This document shows positions 10,453 to 23,580 of a stretch of DNA of 64,000 nucleotides, in pieces. A program made the translations under genes and the position numbers. The stretch lies in contig NC_088917.1 of assembly GCF_963576675.1 (NCBI RefSeq), forward strand, positions 16,644,001 to 16,708,000, written 5' to 3'. The stretch is from Euphorbia lathyris. Its lineage: Eukaryota > Streptophyta > Magnoliopsida > Malpighiales > Euphorbiaceae. The stretch's first letter is position 1. Each line of letters starts with the position of its first letter. Under the pieces are notes generated by a model, which did not search any database, was not told the origin of the DNA, and was given only the letters and a program-made list of their open reading frames with translations.

Positions 10453-12305
10453 ACCTGCTGACACGACGTGTCACCTACTAACACGGCGTCTCACCTGCAG
10501 TTTCAGCAGTCTTCGCGTTTCCTTGGGCCGTGTCGCTAGCCTCAGGGAAATTGGTGATGTCCTTCGGTCCGATGTTGGAGCTGTCCTCATCAATATGTCA
10601 GTGAAAATCCTAGAACACAGTGTTAAATAAATTCTTGACTCTAGTGATTGCCGAAAACTTGTTAAGGCGTAACATTTCTAAAGAAATTTCGTTCTCCACT
10701 ATCATAGCGGTGAGAGGGATTTCTGCTGACATTTATAAAGGTATTATGTTTGCATCAAGACATTTCAGACATAAAACAGCTTCGTCTGCAATGGAATTGA
10801 GCAAAACATTTGACAGGTTGATGAGCTTCATAACAATGTTTTTATAGCCATTTGCTTCGAGCCATAGCCACATGGCCATGACTAGTAGCGACTCCGCTGG
10901 ATCTCGAATCAAAAGAAACACCATTGGAGAGAAGACCTCTCTATCCATTGCGTGAAATGCGTGAAGCTCCTCTGACGTAATTGAAGCCAATGAACTTACA
11001 GAAGAGTTATGCTAACCAGAAACTTAAAGAAGAATTATGCTACCCAGAAAATTCAAAGAAGAATTATGCCAAAGATAATTGAGGTTACATAGTATACCAA
11101 GGTGTTTATATAATCATGTTGAACTGAGAGAGTAACTTCCTGCTAAATGTACAGCTGCAAAAAATGGCAAAGTGACAAAAAATTTACCTTATTGTTGGTA
11201 GCCACTGCTGTGTATGAGTAGACATTCCATAAATGTTATAGACAAAAGCCTGGTTAATATGGTAACATGTTTCTCCCTTATCATTTCTGTTATGAATTAA
11301 TTGAATTCAGTTTTTTATAATAATAATAACAATAATAGTGAACCTTGATAACAACCCAAATTATTCTAGAATGCGGAATAAATGGAAAATTAATAGAAAT
11401 AATGGCAAACCATTCTTTCCTATAAAAGTGGGATTTATGCATGATTAATATGGAATTAATGATAATTAATGGAGGATTAAGGCAGGGGTCTCTATACCAT
11501 TATCAAGGAGAAGCCCCCAACATTGATGATACTAACAACTCAATTAATACTGAAACCCTCAAGTATAACTAAATTAACATCAAAACCCACATTCAAGGAC
11601 AATAAAAGGGATTAATGCGATTGTTACAGAATTGCATATAAATACACAAGCTTCCTGGGATCAAAGGTACACACACAATATTCCAACCCTACTCTGTGAT
11701 TATAGATTATTCTCTCAAGAATATTACTGACTTAGGCATCGGAGTGTCCCCAGCCGATCCCAACGGCGCCTCACATGGAAGGGCTCCGATCAAGGATTTT
11801 TTCACAAGTTATCAATTGTTGCGGTGATCGTGGAATCCTAAGATTAATAGGATTTACACAAAAATAATAGAATGTCTGCGGAGTTTCACAAAGAACAAAA
11901 CAATGGAGTCAAATCTCAAACCTTGACTCAACAAGACAAACAAAATCTTCATGAAGAAGATAATGAAAATTATATTAATGGAAAGTTACCATTAGAAAAA
12001 GAAGGAGATACATTTATAGCATCTCAAACCTAATTGATGAATCACATAAAGGGTAAACACCTCTAACTAAATGTATATAATAATCTTAAGGGTAAGATGG
12101 TAAAGATAGAGGATAAGGCACATGTGGGTCATTAAATTATGGAGTAAAATAGCAAAAAGCAGGGACCAATTCGGAATTAAACCAATCAAGGACGAAATCA
12201 GCTTGGTGCTAAAATAAAAGTGACATGGCTTGTCAAAAAGGTGACACGGTGTGTCAACCAAATTATTTTAAGCAGACACTTTGCTCAAAGGTGACACGGC
12301 ATGTC
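10453..12305 (+). repeat. Array unit A6
   Basis: Gene fragment 10591-10990, LTR-like core 11346-11814. From about 11560 rightward it shares private variants with unit B6 (TAAATTAACATC, CAAAAATAATAGAATG, CACCTCTAACTAAATG), so this end of the array belongs to the segmental duplication described at 12328. Confidence 0.95.
10591..10990 (-). pseudogene. Captured gene fragment, unit A6
   Basis: ATG at 10990, 85 codons to the shared TAA, with Ser-Pro for Ser-Arg in VFSRM and Asn-Ser for Asn-Ala before IADEAV. A small deletion near 10620 (CACAGTGTTAAAT for CACATAGAGTTAAAT) breaks the downstream frame. Confidence 0.6.
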
Positions 12306-12327
12306 ACCTGCTGACACGACGTGTCAC

Positions 12328-12773
12328 TGTTGGGGTTTAGTGTCCTATAGACAATTATTCTAGGATATAAACTTAAATGTAAATGAAGTGTTCTTTACAT
12401 CATTTGTTTTAAATAGATATGGTTTCATAAACTATATAAAGGCAACCTCTTTTAAGAACTAAATAAGTCTAATAAAAGGAAACCCCTAAGTTTGTTTAAA
12501 GTGATTATAAAGTGTTCATAGAAGTATGAAGTGAGACGAAACTTTATAATAAACTAATAAACTTAAAACCACCCCAAGTCAAGTAATATGTTTAGAAATA
12601 GGATTGACATATCACTGTTGAGACTTGCATGTAACAATATCTTCTGTCGAGACAGAGAGCTGATCTCACAAGCTTCAGATATGCAGATATCTGGACAGTT
12701 ACATGGATCCAATGAAAGGGAGTTCATTAGGATTGGGGACCCGACTTGAGATAACAGGATGGGTAGATTTATC
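12328..12773 (+). mobile_element. Partial LTR of a related Copia element
   Basis: The 446 bp from TGTTGGGGTTTAGTGTCC align with the first ~430 bp of the LTR that starts at 12774, with many substitutions (for example CTATAGAC for CTAAAGAC). It stops at GATTTATC where the second LTR begins. It is therefore the 5' part of an older LTR of a sister family, interrupted by, or recombined with, the younger one. Confidence 0.8.
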
Positions 12774-14792
12774 TGTTGGAGTTTAGTGTCCTAAAGACAA
12801 TTGTTTTAGGATATAAATATTAGTGAATAAATTGTTTATTTAGTCATTTGTTTAATCAGATATATAGCATTAAAGTGTAACTATATATAAAGGCACAAAT
12901 CTTTCATAAAGAAAGTAACCCTAAGTTTATTTAAGTAGTTATAAAGTGTTCATACAAGCATGGAGTGAGACTGTACTTTATAATAGACCAATAGACTTGA
13001 AGTAAACCCAAGTCAAGTAACATGTTATAGGGGTTGGCATATTACTGTTGAGACTTGCATGTAACAATGTTTTCTGTCGAGACAGAAAGCTGATCTCACA
13101 AGCTTTAGATATTCAGATATCTAGACAGTTACATGGATCCGGTGAAGGAGTTCATTAGGATTGGGACCCGACTTGAGATAACAGAATGGATTGATTTATC
13201 TAATGTGTCAACTGTTCATCTCATTCGTATTAGTAGGTATAACTAATCCTCAGACTCAAACATTCATTAATTAGTGATTCTAGATTATGGAGTCTGATAC
13301 TTTGATTCTGTGCGAGCACGATCCAACAGGTGAGAGCCTGGGGTGTGTGAGAGCAGGGTTGGGTATCACACAAAGTAATTGCAGAATAGTTAATGTCAGA
13401 TTGAGCATTCATCACTCCCGATAAGTGGGAGATATATCCAAATGGCCGCTTGTGGTGAATTGACTGAAATCCTTGCAAGGTGATAGAGTTAAGAGTAGAA
13501 ATGAACATTTCACTTATCTTTCAGAGTAAATTCAACTTGTACAACTAAAACCGGACTCTTCATTATATGTAACCTTGACACGTTCCATGGTTATAAGGAA
13601 TTGACCGACAGGATATAGTTGATGAAGGATCATATTATACTGTACCTAATACAGAAAGGTTAACGTCAGTTATCAACCTGACTTCTTAATTGCTCTGGAG
13701 GAATATCATAGGTTCAGCTCGTGACGGTATTCCGTTATATATATGTTGGAATTAATCGTGATGAATAATTTCAAAGGATATATACGGCTAGTGGCAATAA
13801 AGAACCTAATGGGTCGCATATGGGACTTGGAATCGGAGGACGAAAATGTAATTAGTGAGACACTATATATGTGGGCCGAAATTTGTAGATTAATTAGGGA
13901 TAAATTAATTTTATTAATAATTATAATTTGATTATGGTTATGAATTAAATTAAAGGATTATCTGATAATATTAATTAGAAGTCTTTATGTGATTGAAACT
14001 CTAATTAATTATCCCTAACATTAATTAATTATTAATTTAATTAATAATAATTATCTAAATATAATTAGTTATTATTTAGATAATAGTAAAGTGTTTATTT
14101 AATTATCTAATTAGTAATCCTATTCCGAATAAGATTCTAATTAATTAATTACCTAACACAACTAGGATTAGGGTTTTGAGAAGTCTATAAATAGACTCCC
14201 TAGCCTACATATTTCACCCAACACAATAAGGAGGCAAGAGGAACCGTTCCGAAACCGTGTCGACTAATTACAATCTTTCTTACTCTCTCTTTGATCTCGT
14301 ATCGATTTCTGTTAGAGGCAATCATTGCGATTGCTATTATTAAGGTTGATTACTGATTAGTTATTCTTTTCTGTGTTGTTTTGTTTTGTTGTTCTCATGA
14401 AAGAAGAAAAGACAAACAAAAGGAGAAATTCGTTTTGCTCCTCCTACATCAGGTCAGTTCACATTTTTACGGATTCCCGGAGATTGAACCGTCGGATCGT
14501 CACGATTTTTGGACAGGAGCTTCCAGACATATTCTTCCTTGTTTTCACCGTTGGGATTTTCATTCGGAGGTCTGGAAGGTCTGTTCGGGTAGGGGGAAAA
14601 TTCATTGACAGATTCTATTCTTTTTGAAGTTGTGGGCACTTCATTTGCAACGGTAGATAGATCGTCATAAATGTATTTCGTTCTATCCCTCTTTATATGA
14701 AATAACAATTAACAGATCTTGGAAAAGGGAAATAGATAAAATAGATAAAATTTTATAATTCTGTTGCGCCTAGGCTTGTCTATTTTCCTTCA
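12774..14792 (+). mobile_element. Copia 5' LTR (2019 bp), copy 1
   Basis: It starts TGTTGGAGTTTAGTGTCC and ends TTTTCCTTCA, giving TG...CA ends, immediately before the primer-binding site. Its first 1607 bp match the 3' LTR at 19540-21160. A TATA-like stretch (TCTATAAATAGACTCC) lies at about 14184-14200, followed by a likely leader. Short open frames in both strands at 14373-14708 are kept in both block copies but resemble no coding family, and I treat them as LTR sequence. Confidence 0.88.
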
Positions 14793-14793
14793 T

Positions 14794-14805
14794 TGGTATC
14801 AGAGC
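14794..14805 (+). promoter_or_regulatory. Copia primer-binding site
   Basis: TGGTATCAGAGC, one base after the 5' LTR, is the classic complement to the 3' end of initiator methionine tRNA used by plant Copia elements. It sets the LTR end at 14792. Confidence 0.92.
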
Positions 14806-15149
14806 CTATGTTAATCTGTTATTTCATATATGTAAATAAAAGGGTTTTTCAATCAGATTGAATAGATTTATTGTTAGGTTAATTAATTAATCGGTTAGTT
14901 TAATTAATCTAAAGATAAATAAGTTTTGATTACTTGATAATTAAAAATGATTATGCATAGTTCCTAATTGTTTCGGTTGATAATCATTTAAACAAAACAT
15001 TAAAGGTTTTATGGTTGGATAATTAAAACGTTTTGTTTTATTAAATCTCAAAGATAAAAACTGATATTCTGAAAATTGTTTTGAAATCGTTTTGAAACAA
15101 TTATATGTATATATATAATTTTAAATATAAAAAAAAAAATATATATAAA

Positions 15150-15330
15150 ACAGTAGTGTCGGGGTCGCTGCCGCGAGGCAGCCACCCCGGGCCACTGTTG
15201 CTCCCAACGACAGCAACCAGTGGCAGTGCGACGCTGCTGCCGTTAAGGCGGCAGCGCCGCGGTGCCGGCTGTTGCCCTAGGGCAACGACCTTAACGTTTG
15301 GGTCGGGATGATTAAATCGGCCCGGCCCAA
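15150..15330. other. GC-rich hairpin-prone leader segment
   Basis: A strongly GC-rich ~180 bp island in an otherwise AT-rich element leader. It has self-complementary stretches such as GCTGCTGCCGTTAAGGCGGC and repeated GCTG(C/T)TGCC blocks. Copy 2 has lost 35 bp here. Open frames of 68-77 aa in this island look compositional and are not called. An AT dinucleotide run follows at 15381-15413. Confidence 0.6.
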
Positions 15331-15376
15331 TCACTGATACGGGTTTTAAAATTGTTTTTAAAATAGGACCGAGTTT

Positions 15377-15416
<40 letters not shown>

Positions 15417-16608
15417 TCAGAATATAATAATTTGTTTTGATTATCAAAACCAATTTATTTAAAAGTTTGTTTTACCTAAATATTTGATATAAGTAATTCA
15501 AAGCATTACATGAATTATACGAATTAATTAGGATATGCATAATTAAAATTGGATGAAAATTAATTTAAGTTGTTAATTTGATTAACTCAAATATTACATA
15601 AATAGTTTATGTAATCAACCAATTAAATTTATTTAATTGAGTCTTTACATGTTTGGAGTTATGGACATATTTGGACCCTCTATAATAGTTATTAGAAAAT
15701 AGGACATGCATGTCCTGCCTTATCTACTCTCTATTGTATTTCTCTTCTCACCTAAATCCCTTCAAATTAGTTGAAGTATTCTAAAGTAGTATAGAAATTA
15801 AATATTGTTGTAAATCAAGGCGCCAAAGAAAAGACGGAGGACCTGGAGGATAAATATGTAATAGTTAGTATTTACCCTAGGGTTGACCTTTTATTCCGCT
15901 TCTGGCTCGAAGGAATAATTTAGATGATATGTCCATAATTACCAATGTAAATTGTATGTGTCTGATGTATGCTAAAGCAAATCAAGACTAGGTTAGATTA
16001 TGAGATTTTAAATAAAATCTCTCACTAATCAAAAGTTAAGTAAATAAGCAAGTTATTAAAATCGGTTGCCCCTCCCTAATATTATAATTCAGCCGGTAGT
16101 ACTAGGGGCCTTTGGGTTATTGAGTAAACTCAAGCTCGGGGTCTTATGGTAACACCTGAATTATCGAAAAATTGTTTTTCATGAATATGGGGTAATACTT
16201 AAATTAGGATAGAATAATTGGATGAGTAAACTCATGTTGTTCTAACCTAATGGGCAATATGGTTGGGATTGATAGACGACACATATTAGTTACTAATGTG
16301 GTTAGTAACCCAACAACCTAGAAATCACATGTTTTGATGTGATTGATTACATGAATCTACCTAATGAATGAAACTAGCTTGTTGAGTAAACTCAAGGTGA
16401 AATTTCAGGAGTTAGGATTCTAGCTCACTAAAGGAATTGTGAATATCCTTCGAATTAATATAGAGGGTTATTAATTTGGTAAAATAGTGGGAGCAATTTA
16501 AAAACATAAAAGATCGGCGTATTTAAATTGTAAATGAATTAAGCAAATGAATAACATCCGTCACTCTATCTCACTCTCAAGTAAATACTCTGAATCATCA
16601 TATCTAAA

Positions 16609-19447
16609 ATGGATCTACGTAATATTTTACCGATAACAAATTGAATAGTTCAAAATTCACCAACTATTTGGCAAACTCAAAATTGTTTTGAGGATTCGAA
16701 ATGATTGGGTATGTATTAAAATACACTGATACCCATCATCAAAATTGTTTTGAAGTTCGAAAAGATTGGGTATGTATTAAGATACGTCAATACCCAATGT
16801 CCTTGTTGATGATGCTCCTGTTAAGTGGATTGATGTTTACCGGAAGCACCAAACAGATGACGAATGTACAGGATGTATCATACTTGCAGTTATGGCACTA
16901 GAGCTACAAAAACAACATGAGAACATGGATACGTATTCCATGGTTATTACACTTGGAAGGTGTTTTGAGAAACATACTCAAATACGGACGCTATGAGATA
17001 GCGATGAATGTTTCGCTCCAAGATGCAAGAAGGTTCTTCTGTTGTGGCACTTTGTGTCAAGATGATTGACTACATCACCAAAGCTTTCTAGCATTAGATT
17101 TATGATGGATAATGAATTAAGTGTCGACTTAGTTCTACAATCCCTCCCAGAGATTTATTCATAAGTTCATCTCGAACTGACAGATGATTAAACTCAGAGA
17201 CCTCTCTAAAAGAGCTCTTGAATATGCTTAAGTCAGTTGAGCCCAAATCTTAAGAAACTGATGTCAGGACTTGTTATTGAGGGATCTCACGAGAGAAAGG
17301 GAAGTTTCCCAATTCTAAAGATTCCAAGAAGAATAAATGCATTAAACCCAAGTCAATAAAAGCAAGAAGGGAATGCCACCAATATGGTAAAGAAGGGAAT
17401 TGGAAGAGGAACTGTAAGAAGTACTTAGACTCTCTCTAGAAGAAGGGTCATGATGGTGCTTTTACTTTTAGAACTAAAGGATAGATAATTCAACTTACTT
17501 GTGATATTCACCTAGGCCATGTAAGCAAGAAACACATGTCTAAGCTTCATCAAGATGGGCTTATAGACTCATTTGATTTTGAATCAATGAGCACATGTAA
17601 GTTTTGTTTAAAGGAAAGATGACAAAGACACCCTTTAGTAATAAAGGAGAATGTGTATCAGACACTCTAGGACTACTACATTCAGATGTATGTAATCATA
17701 TGTCAACACAAGAGAAAAGTTCAAATTACTTCATTAGCTTCGTAAGATGATCATATCGGATATGCATACGTCTGCTTGATGAAGCATAAAATCAGAAGCT
17801 TTTGAGAAAGTTCAAATGCTTCAAGAATAAAGTAAGAAAAACAAACAAGAAATAATATTAGTGCTTCGATTAGATCGTCATGGAGAATATCTTTCTAATG
17901 ATTTTTCTGAATTATCTAAATTGAATATAGGATTTGCTCATAATGGACTCCTCCGTATACACCACGATGTATCTGAAAGGAGAAATTGTACTCTATCAGA
18001 TATAGTACGATCTATGATGAGCACAACCTCTCTTCCAAAGATGTTCTAAGGCTACGCCCTAGAAATCGCCTTATTTACCTTCAACCGAGTATCCACAAAA
18101 CCGCCAAGTTCTATTCCATTTGAATTGTTCATTTGGAAAAGGAACCCAGTTTCTCTTTCATGAGAATTTAGGGGTGTTCAGCATATGTTAAATGCATAGC
18201 ATCAGATTAAGTTTGACCCTAAATCTGATAAATACTTCTTCTTTGGAAATCCGAAAGAAACAGTAGGATATTACTTCTATCATTCGGATGATCAAAAGTA
18301 ATAGTATCCAAACACGCTGCATTTCTAGAGAAAGAGTTTCTTCTAGAAACACAAGCAGAAGGCGTGATTGAACTTGAAGAAGTTCAAGAAGAAGGATTGG
18401 CTGAAATAGCGGAAGCGATGGTGGAACCCGAATCTGTCTCACAAGATGAGACACTGGTGACATTACTAACTCATAGTTCTGGTCGACTTCATCAAATCCC
18501 AAAGAGATTTGGATTTCTAGTGGGAGCCGATGAAATTCCAAAGAGATTTGGATTTCTAGTGGGAGACGACAAAGAGGTTCACGTGTTAGACGATAAACGT
18601 ATGACTTATGAGAAGGCTCTTGTAAACCTATACATGTAAACTAGTGGGAGCTCGTATGAGCCTTTACATGTAAACTTGTGGGAGCTTGGTCGTTTACTTA
18701 GTATTATACGTCGACGATATTCTACTAATGGGAACGACGTAGCTATACTGCAATCGGTGAAAATTTTGGTTATCGGATAAAATTCTCCATAACAGACTTA
18801 GGAGAAGCAGCTTACATCTTAAGGATTAAGATCTATGGAGATAGATTGAGAAAACTGCTTGACCCCTCCCAGTCTAAATACGTTGACAAAGTGCTCAAAG
18901 CGTTTTACACTAAGACCTAAACATCACTTTTGCTTTAAGCATGACAAAGTCGATTATAGGTCAATTCGAGTGATAGTCACTGGATTGTTGTCAAGAACAT
19001 TCTTAAGTATTTAAAATGACTTAAGATATGTTTCGGCTATATGGAGATGAAATTTGAAAGTTGGACACTTTCAGATACAAGTCATCAAACAGATAAAGAT
19101 GATCTTGCAGAATACAAGTTTATTCTGAAAGAGGTACGATTAGCTGGAATAGTTCCGAGCAGGAAATCGTGACCGAGCTAGTAAATTAAATCAGAGTATA
19201 TATATAGCAGCTTCGGAAGCAGCTAAAAGGAAGTTTGGAATGCAAGTTCATTAATGAACTAGGCGTGGTACCTGACATTGTTAATGAGATTAACAATAGG
19301 GTTGTTGCTCTTGCTAAAGGCCCACAGTCTCATAATACGTCCAAACACTACCTCAGTCGTTACTATCTCTTCCGAGAGATAACAACAAGAGTATATGTGA
19401 GAATTAAAAGAGTGCCCACCAAGGCACGATCTTATAGATCCATTTAA
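16609..19447 (+). pseudogene. Decayed Copia gag-pol, copy 1
   Basis: The order gag, GAG-pre-integrase, integrase, RT, RNase H is that of Copia. Gag begins near the ATG at 16609 and keeps DDECTGCIILAVMALELQ and MDNELSVDLVLQSLPE. The zinc knuckle remnant CHQYGKEGNWKRNC (17373-17414) lacks the second Cys. GAG-pre-integrase keeps LGHVSKKHMSKLHQDG; integrase keeps LGLLHSDVC, GEYLSNDFSEL and DVSERRNCTLSDIVRSMM. RT starts with PKRFGFLVG near 18500, and RNase H ends with AASEAAK and SKHYLSRYYLFREI near 19340-19380. Many stops and frameshifts, no RT catalytic YxDD box visible. A 62-bp duplication in gag (16681/16743) and a 39-bp in-frame duplication in RT (18501/18540) are further lesions. Confidence 0.88.
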
Positions 19448-19528
19448 AAGAATGCCTTACCCCAAAAGGTTCATGATCATCATACGAACGCTTATGGGAA
19501 TGTTTTCAGAAACAATTGGCTTTAGTCC

Positions 19529-19539
19529 AAGTGGGAGAA
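19529..19539 (+). promoter_or_regulatory. Copia polypurine tract
   Basis: AAGTGGGAGAA directly before the TGTTGGAG start of the 3' LTR. This is the usual Copia plus-strand primer and fixes the 3' LTR start at 19540. Confidence 0.88.
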
Positions 19540-21160
19540 TGTTGGAGTTTAGTGTCCTAAAGACAATTGTTTTAGGATATAAATATTAGTGAATAAATTG
19601 TTTATTTAGTCATTTGTTTAATCAGATATATAGCATTAAAATGTAACTATATATAAAGGCACAAATCTTTCATAAAGAAAGTAACCTAAGTTTATTTAAG
19701 TAGTTATAAAGTGTTCATACAAGCATGAAGTGAGACTGTACTTTATAATAGACCAATAGAATTGAAGTAAACCCAAGTCAAGTAACATGTTATAGGGGTT
19801 GGCATATTACTGTTGAGACTTGCATGTAACAGTGTTTTCTGTCGAGACAGAAAGCTGATCTCACAAGCTTTAGATATTCAGATATCTAGACAGTTACATG
19901 AATCCGGTGAAGGAGTTCATTAGGATTGGGACCCGACTTGAGATAACAGAATGGATTGATTTATCTAATGTGTCAACTGTTCATCTCATTGGTATTAGTA
20001 GGTATAACTAATCCTCAGACTCAAACATTCGTTAATTAGTGATTCTGGATTATGGAGTCTGATACTTTGATTCTGTGCGAGCATGATCCAACAGGTGAGA
20101 GCTTGGGGTGTGTGAGAGCAGGGTTGGGTATCACACAAAGTAATTGCAGAATAGTTAATGTCAGATTGAGCATTCATCACTCCCGATAAGTGGGAGATAT
20201 ATACAAATGGCCGCTTGTGGCGAATTGAATGAAATCCTTGCAAGGTGATAGAGTTAAGAGTAGAAATGAACATTTCACTTAACTTATCTTTCAGAGTAAA
20301 TTCAACCTGTACAAGTAAAACCAGACTCTTCGTTATATGTAACCTTGACACGTTCCATGGTTATAAGGAATTGACCGACATGATATAGTTGATGAAAGAT
20401 CGTATTATATTGTACCTAATACAGAAAGGTTAACGTCAGTTATCAACCTGACTTCTTAATTGCTTTGGGGGAATATCAAAGGTTCTGCTAGTAACAGCTC
20501 GCGACGGTATTCCGTTATATATATGTTGGAATTAATCGTGATGAATAATTTCAAAGGATATATACGGCTAGTGGCAATAAAGAACCTAATGGGTCGCATA
20601 TGGGACTTGGAATCGGAGGACGAAAATGTAATTAGTGAGACACTATATATGTGGGCCGAAATTTGTAGATTAATTAGGGATAAATTAATTTGATTAATAA
20701 TTATAATTTGATTATGGTTATGAATTAAATTAAAGGATTATCTGATAATATTAATTAGAAGTCTTTATGTGATTGAAACTCTAATTAATTATCCCTAACA
20801 TTAATTAATTATTAATTTGATTAATAATAATTATCTAGATATAATTAGTTATTATTTATATAATAGTAAATTGTTTATTTAATTATCTAATTAGTAATCC
20901 TATTCCGAATAAGATTCTAATTAATTAATTACCTAACGCAACTAGGATTAGGGTTTTGAGAAGTCTATAAATAGACTCCCTAGCCTACATATTTCGCCCA
21001 ACACAATAAGGAGGCAAGAGGAACCGTTCCGAAACCGTCTCGGCCAATTACAATCTTTCTTACTCTCTCTTTGATCTCGTATCGATTTCTGTTAGAGGCA
21101 ATCATTGCGATTGCTATTGTTAAGGTTGATTACTGATTAGTTATTCTTTTCTGTGTTGTT
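19540..21160 (+). mobile_element. Copia 3' LTR, truncated, copy 1
   Basis: It matches 12774-14380 with roughly 1-3% differences, then stops at CTGTGTTGTT and enters unrelated sequence. The last ~410 bp of the LTR are missing and no target duplication can be recognised. The element cannot have been complete at this site after that loss. Confidence 0.88.
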
Positions 21161-22379
21161 CATTTTGGTAATTACACCCAATACAACTAATTAACTACCA
21201 TAAATTAATTGTTCAATATACATGTATTTTGAAATATATATATATATATATATATATCATATAAAGAAGGAATCAAGATGCATTTAATATTTTGTAAAAA
21301 AAAAAGAAACATATAATTTTGATAATTTATTGTAGAAACAACATGAGAATATGATGTGAACTCTATATGGTTGCATTTTAAGGAGTTGTTTGAGAAATAG
21401 ACGAGGAACGAGTGATATGAGATATCAAAGCTCCATTCTGACCACCCCTCACTACAAGAAACATATTTTTTGTAGGGAAAATTTTCCTCGTTAAAAATCA
21501 GTATTCGCCACTACAGGCTTTAGTGGCGGGAATAAAATTTCCCACAAGTTCTCAATTCGCCACAAATGTGCATATTTTGTTGCAAAATACTTTTCGTGGT
21601 GTTTCACACTTTGGTGTACAACCTTTATTTCCTCACACTAAAATGTACATCTCACATTGTGTTATACATGTAAAAATGACAGGTCAACGGGCTTCTTAGT
21701 ATTTTTTGCAATTACTAAAAGTTGGCCACTATGGTAAGATATTTTCAATGACCTGAACAATAATTGTCCGAAAATTTCACCGGCTGCAATAGAAATGTTT
21801 TTCCCTGTGGTATCTCAAGGCTAGGGGTGCCCTCTTTAATTTGGCACAAAGCCTTCCAAACTTGTTGAAATGCCTACAAACATGCAATTTAATTCACATC
21901 ATCAATGGCGAAGTCATGACACAATTTTTTAATTTTTCAAGTGTTAAAAGAAATTGAAAACTGAGTTATGGAACTGGACCGAGACTATTAAAATGGTGCT
22001 GCATCAGCATCTTGACATGGCAGCATCAGAGGGGTCCCGAACCAGTTCGGTCCGAGACCCCCTATAGATCCATTCATAACAAACACTTCATTTTATACTT
22101 ACATTGGAATCATCAGTTTGGCCATCTCCAACAGCTCAAAAATCAACAACATTAAGACCTTCAACCACTAATAAAATAGTGCAAAAGTACAATATTCTGA
22201 GAAATACTTCCTGCACCATTAGCAAATTTCATAATTAATAATTATAAATTTGATATTTTCACTAATTAACTTCAATTATTCTCACCATTTTAAAGGACCA
22301 GAAAATTAAGAAAGAACAAAAACTATATATTATACTATGATATTATCTTAATCTTTGCTTTGATCAATATTATCAATAG

Positions 22380-22441
<62 letters not shown>

Positions 22442-23525
22442 CATAGAGGAAATTGCATTTCAAGGAAAGAAATCACATCTATTTTTAAAATCTGGCAAGT
22501 GAAATCAAACTGGATTATGGACAACTGAGGTTAAAATTAATTAATTTTTTTAATGTCAAATCTGGTAACCAAATATGATTTACTAGTTAATATGATTTTG
22601 TGAAATTAATTCATTTCTGTTAATTACTAGTCAATATGATTTTAAGTTACAATTTGGAAACTCTGATTAATAATTGGGGAAATCTGTTGGTGTTGGGCTT
22701 GTCCCATGAGGTTCTGAATTTAAAAAAAAAATTACATATATTTTGGTATAATATATTTATTTTGTTTCGGTTTAACAATTTTTTTTTTTACTCAAACCAA
22801 ACTCCTAACTGAACTTAAAATATCAAAAAATATTGATAAAAACCGAATAGAATTAAAATAACCGACCAAATTAAATTTTATTTCAATCCAATTGACGGAT
22901 TCAACATACGTTATTAGGAATCTAATTACCGATTTTAAAAAGTGAATGACGTAAGTGACTTTAAAAGTATAGATGGAGGACCTAATTGATTATTTTAGAA
23001 GTTTTAAGGAACTAATTGACTTTTAAGGTATAAGTTATGGATCCAATTAGACTTTAAGCCTATAGTTTATGGGCAGTGGGTAAGTACATTTTTATTCTTT
23101 TTAGGCAGTTACTAGACGAGGTAATATAAATCAATAGATTTTTGTGTGGATTGGGCCTATGGGCTTTTTGAGCCTGTTTAAGATGGTCACATTAACAAAT
23201 CAAAAACCAAAATATAAGGAGATTTACATACAGATTAACTTTTAAAAAACTATCTACAACTATTTCAAGTCATAATTTTGAATTATGTCAAACTAATAAA
23301 ATTATTATTTTAATCTATTTTAAGAATTAAAGTTTATTAATTGGGGTCTATGATATATTGTCCAGGGATTAGAATTTATGAATTGGAGTTTAGAATTTTT
23401 AAATTAGAGTGTAAAAGCGTACTTTATTTGTTATATATAGAAAATAATGGCATATTCAGAATTAAATTTAATAATCTGATTTAGTTGTAATTTTATAGTT
23501 AATTATGATATTCAGGTAGAAAACC

Positions 23526-23580
<55 letters not shown>

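Larger units (their letters stand above)
1..12327 (+). repeat. Tandem array A of ~1.85-kb units
   Basis: Six units start with the landmark ACCTGCTGACACGACG at 1, 1858, 3713, 5895, 8594 (variant) and 10453. A 22-bp stub of a seventh starts at 12306 and is cut by retroelement sequence at 12328. Spacing is 1857, 1855, 2182, 2699, 1859 and 1853 bp; the two long units carry secondary insertions. The array runs off the left edge, so its full length is unknown. Order within a unit on the plus strand: antisense gene fragment, spacer, 468-bp LTR-like core, ~400-bp module, GTGACA palindrome cluster. Units differ by a few percent, so amplification is fairly recent but not brand new. Confidence 0.97.

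Noticed and set aside
13743..13931. 62-77-aa plus-strand frame in LTRs (also 20460, 46048)
   Set aside because: Present in both LTRs but with no known domain. LTR internal sequence is the simpler explanation.
14373..14708. 84-aa frames on both strands, conserved in both block copies
   Set aside because: They lie inside the Copia 5' LTR between the TATA region and the PBS. Conservation is explained by the recent block duplication.
15101..15334. GC-rich 68-77-aa frames
   Set aside because: Compositional: a GC island in the Copia leader, disrupted by a 35-bp deletion in the other copy.
18188..18541. 117-aa minus-strand frame, also at 43737-44090
   Set aside because: It is a shadow of the Copia RT region, which reads clearly on the plus strand (PKRFGFLVG and following).
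19995..20351. 118-aa minus-strand frame in the 3' LTR (also 45582-45938)
   Set aside because: It lies wholly within LTR sequence and is broken in the 5' LTR copies. No domain is recognised.
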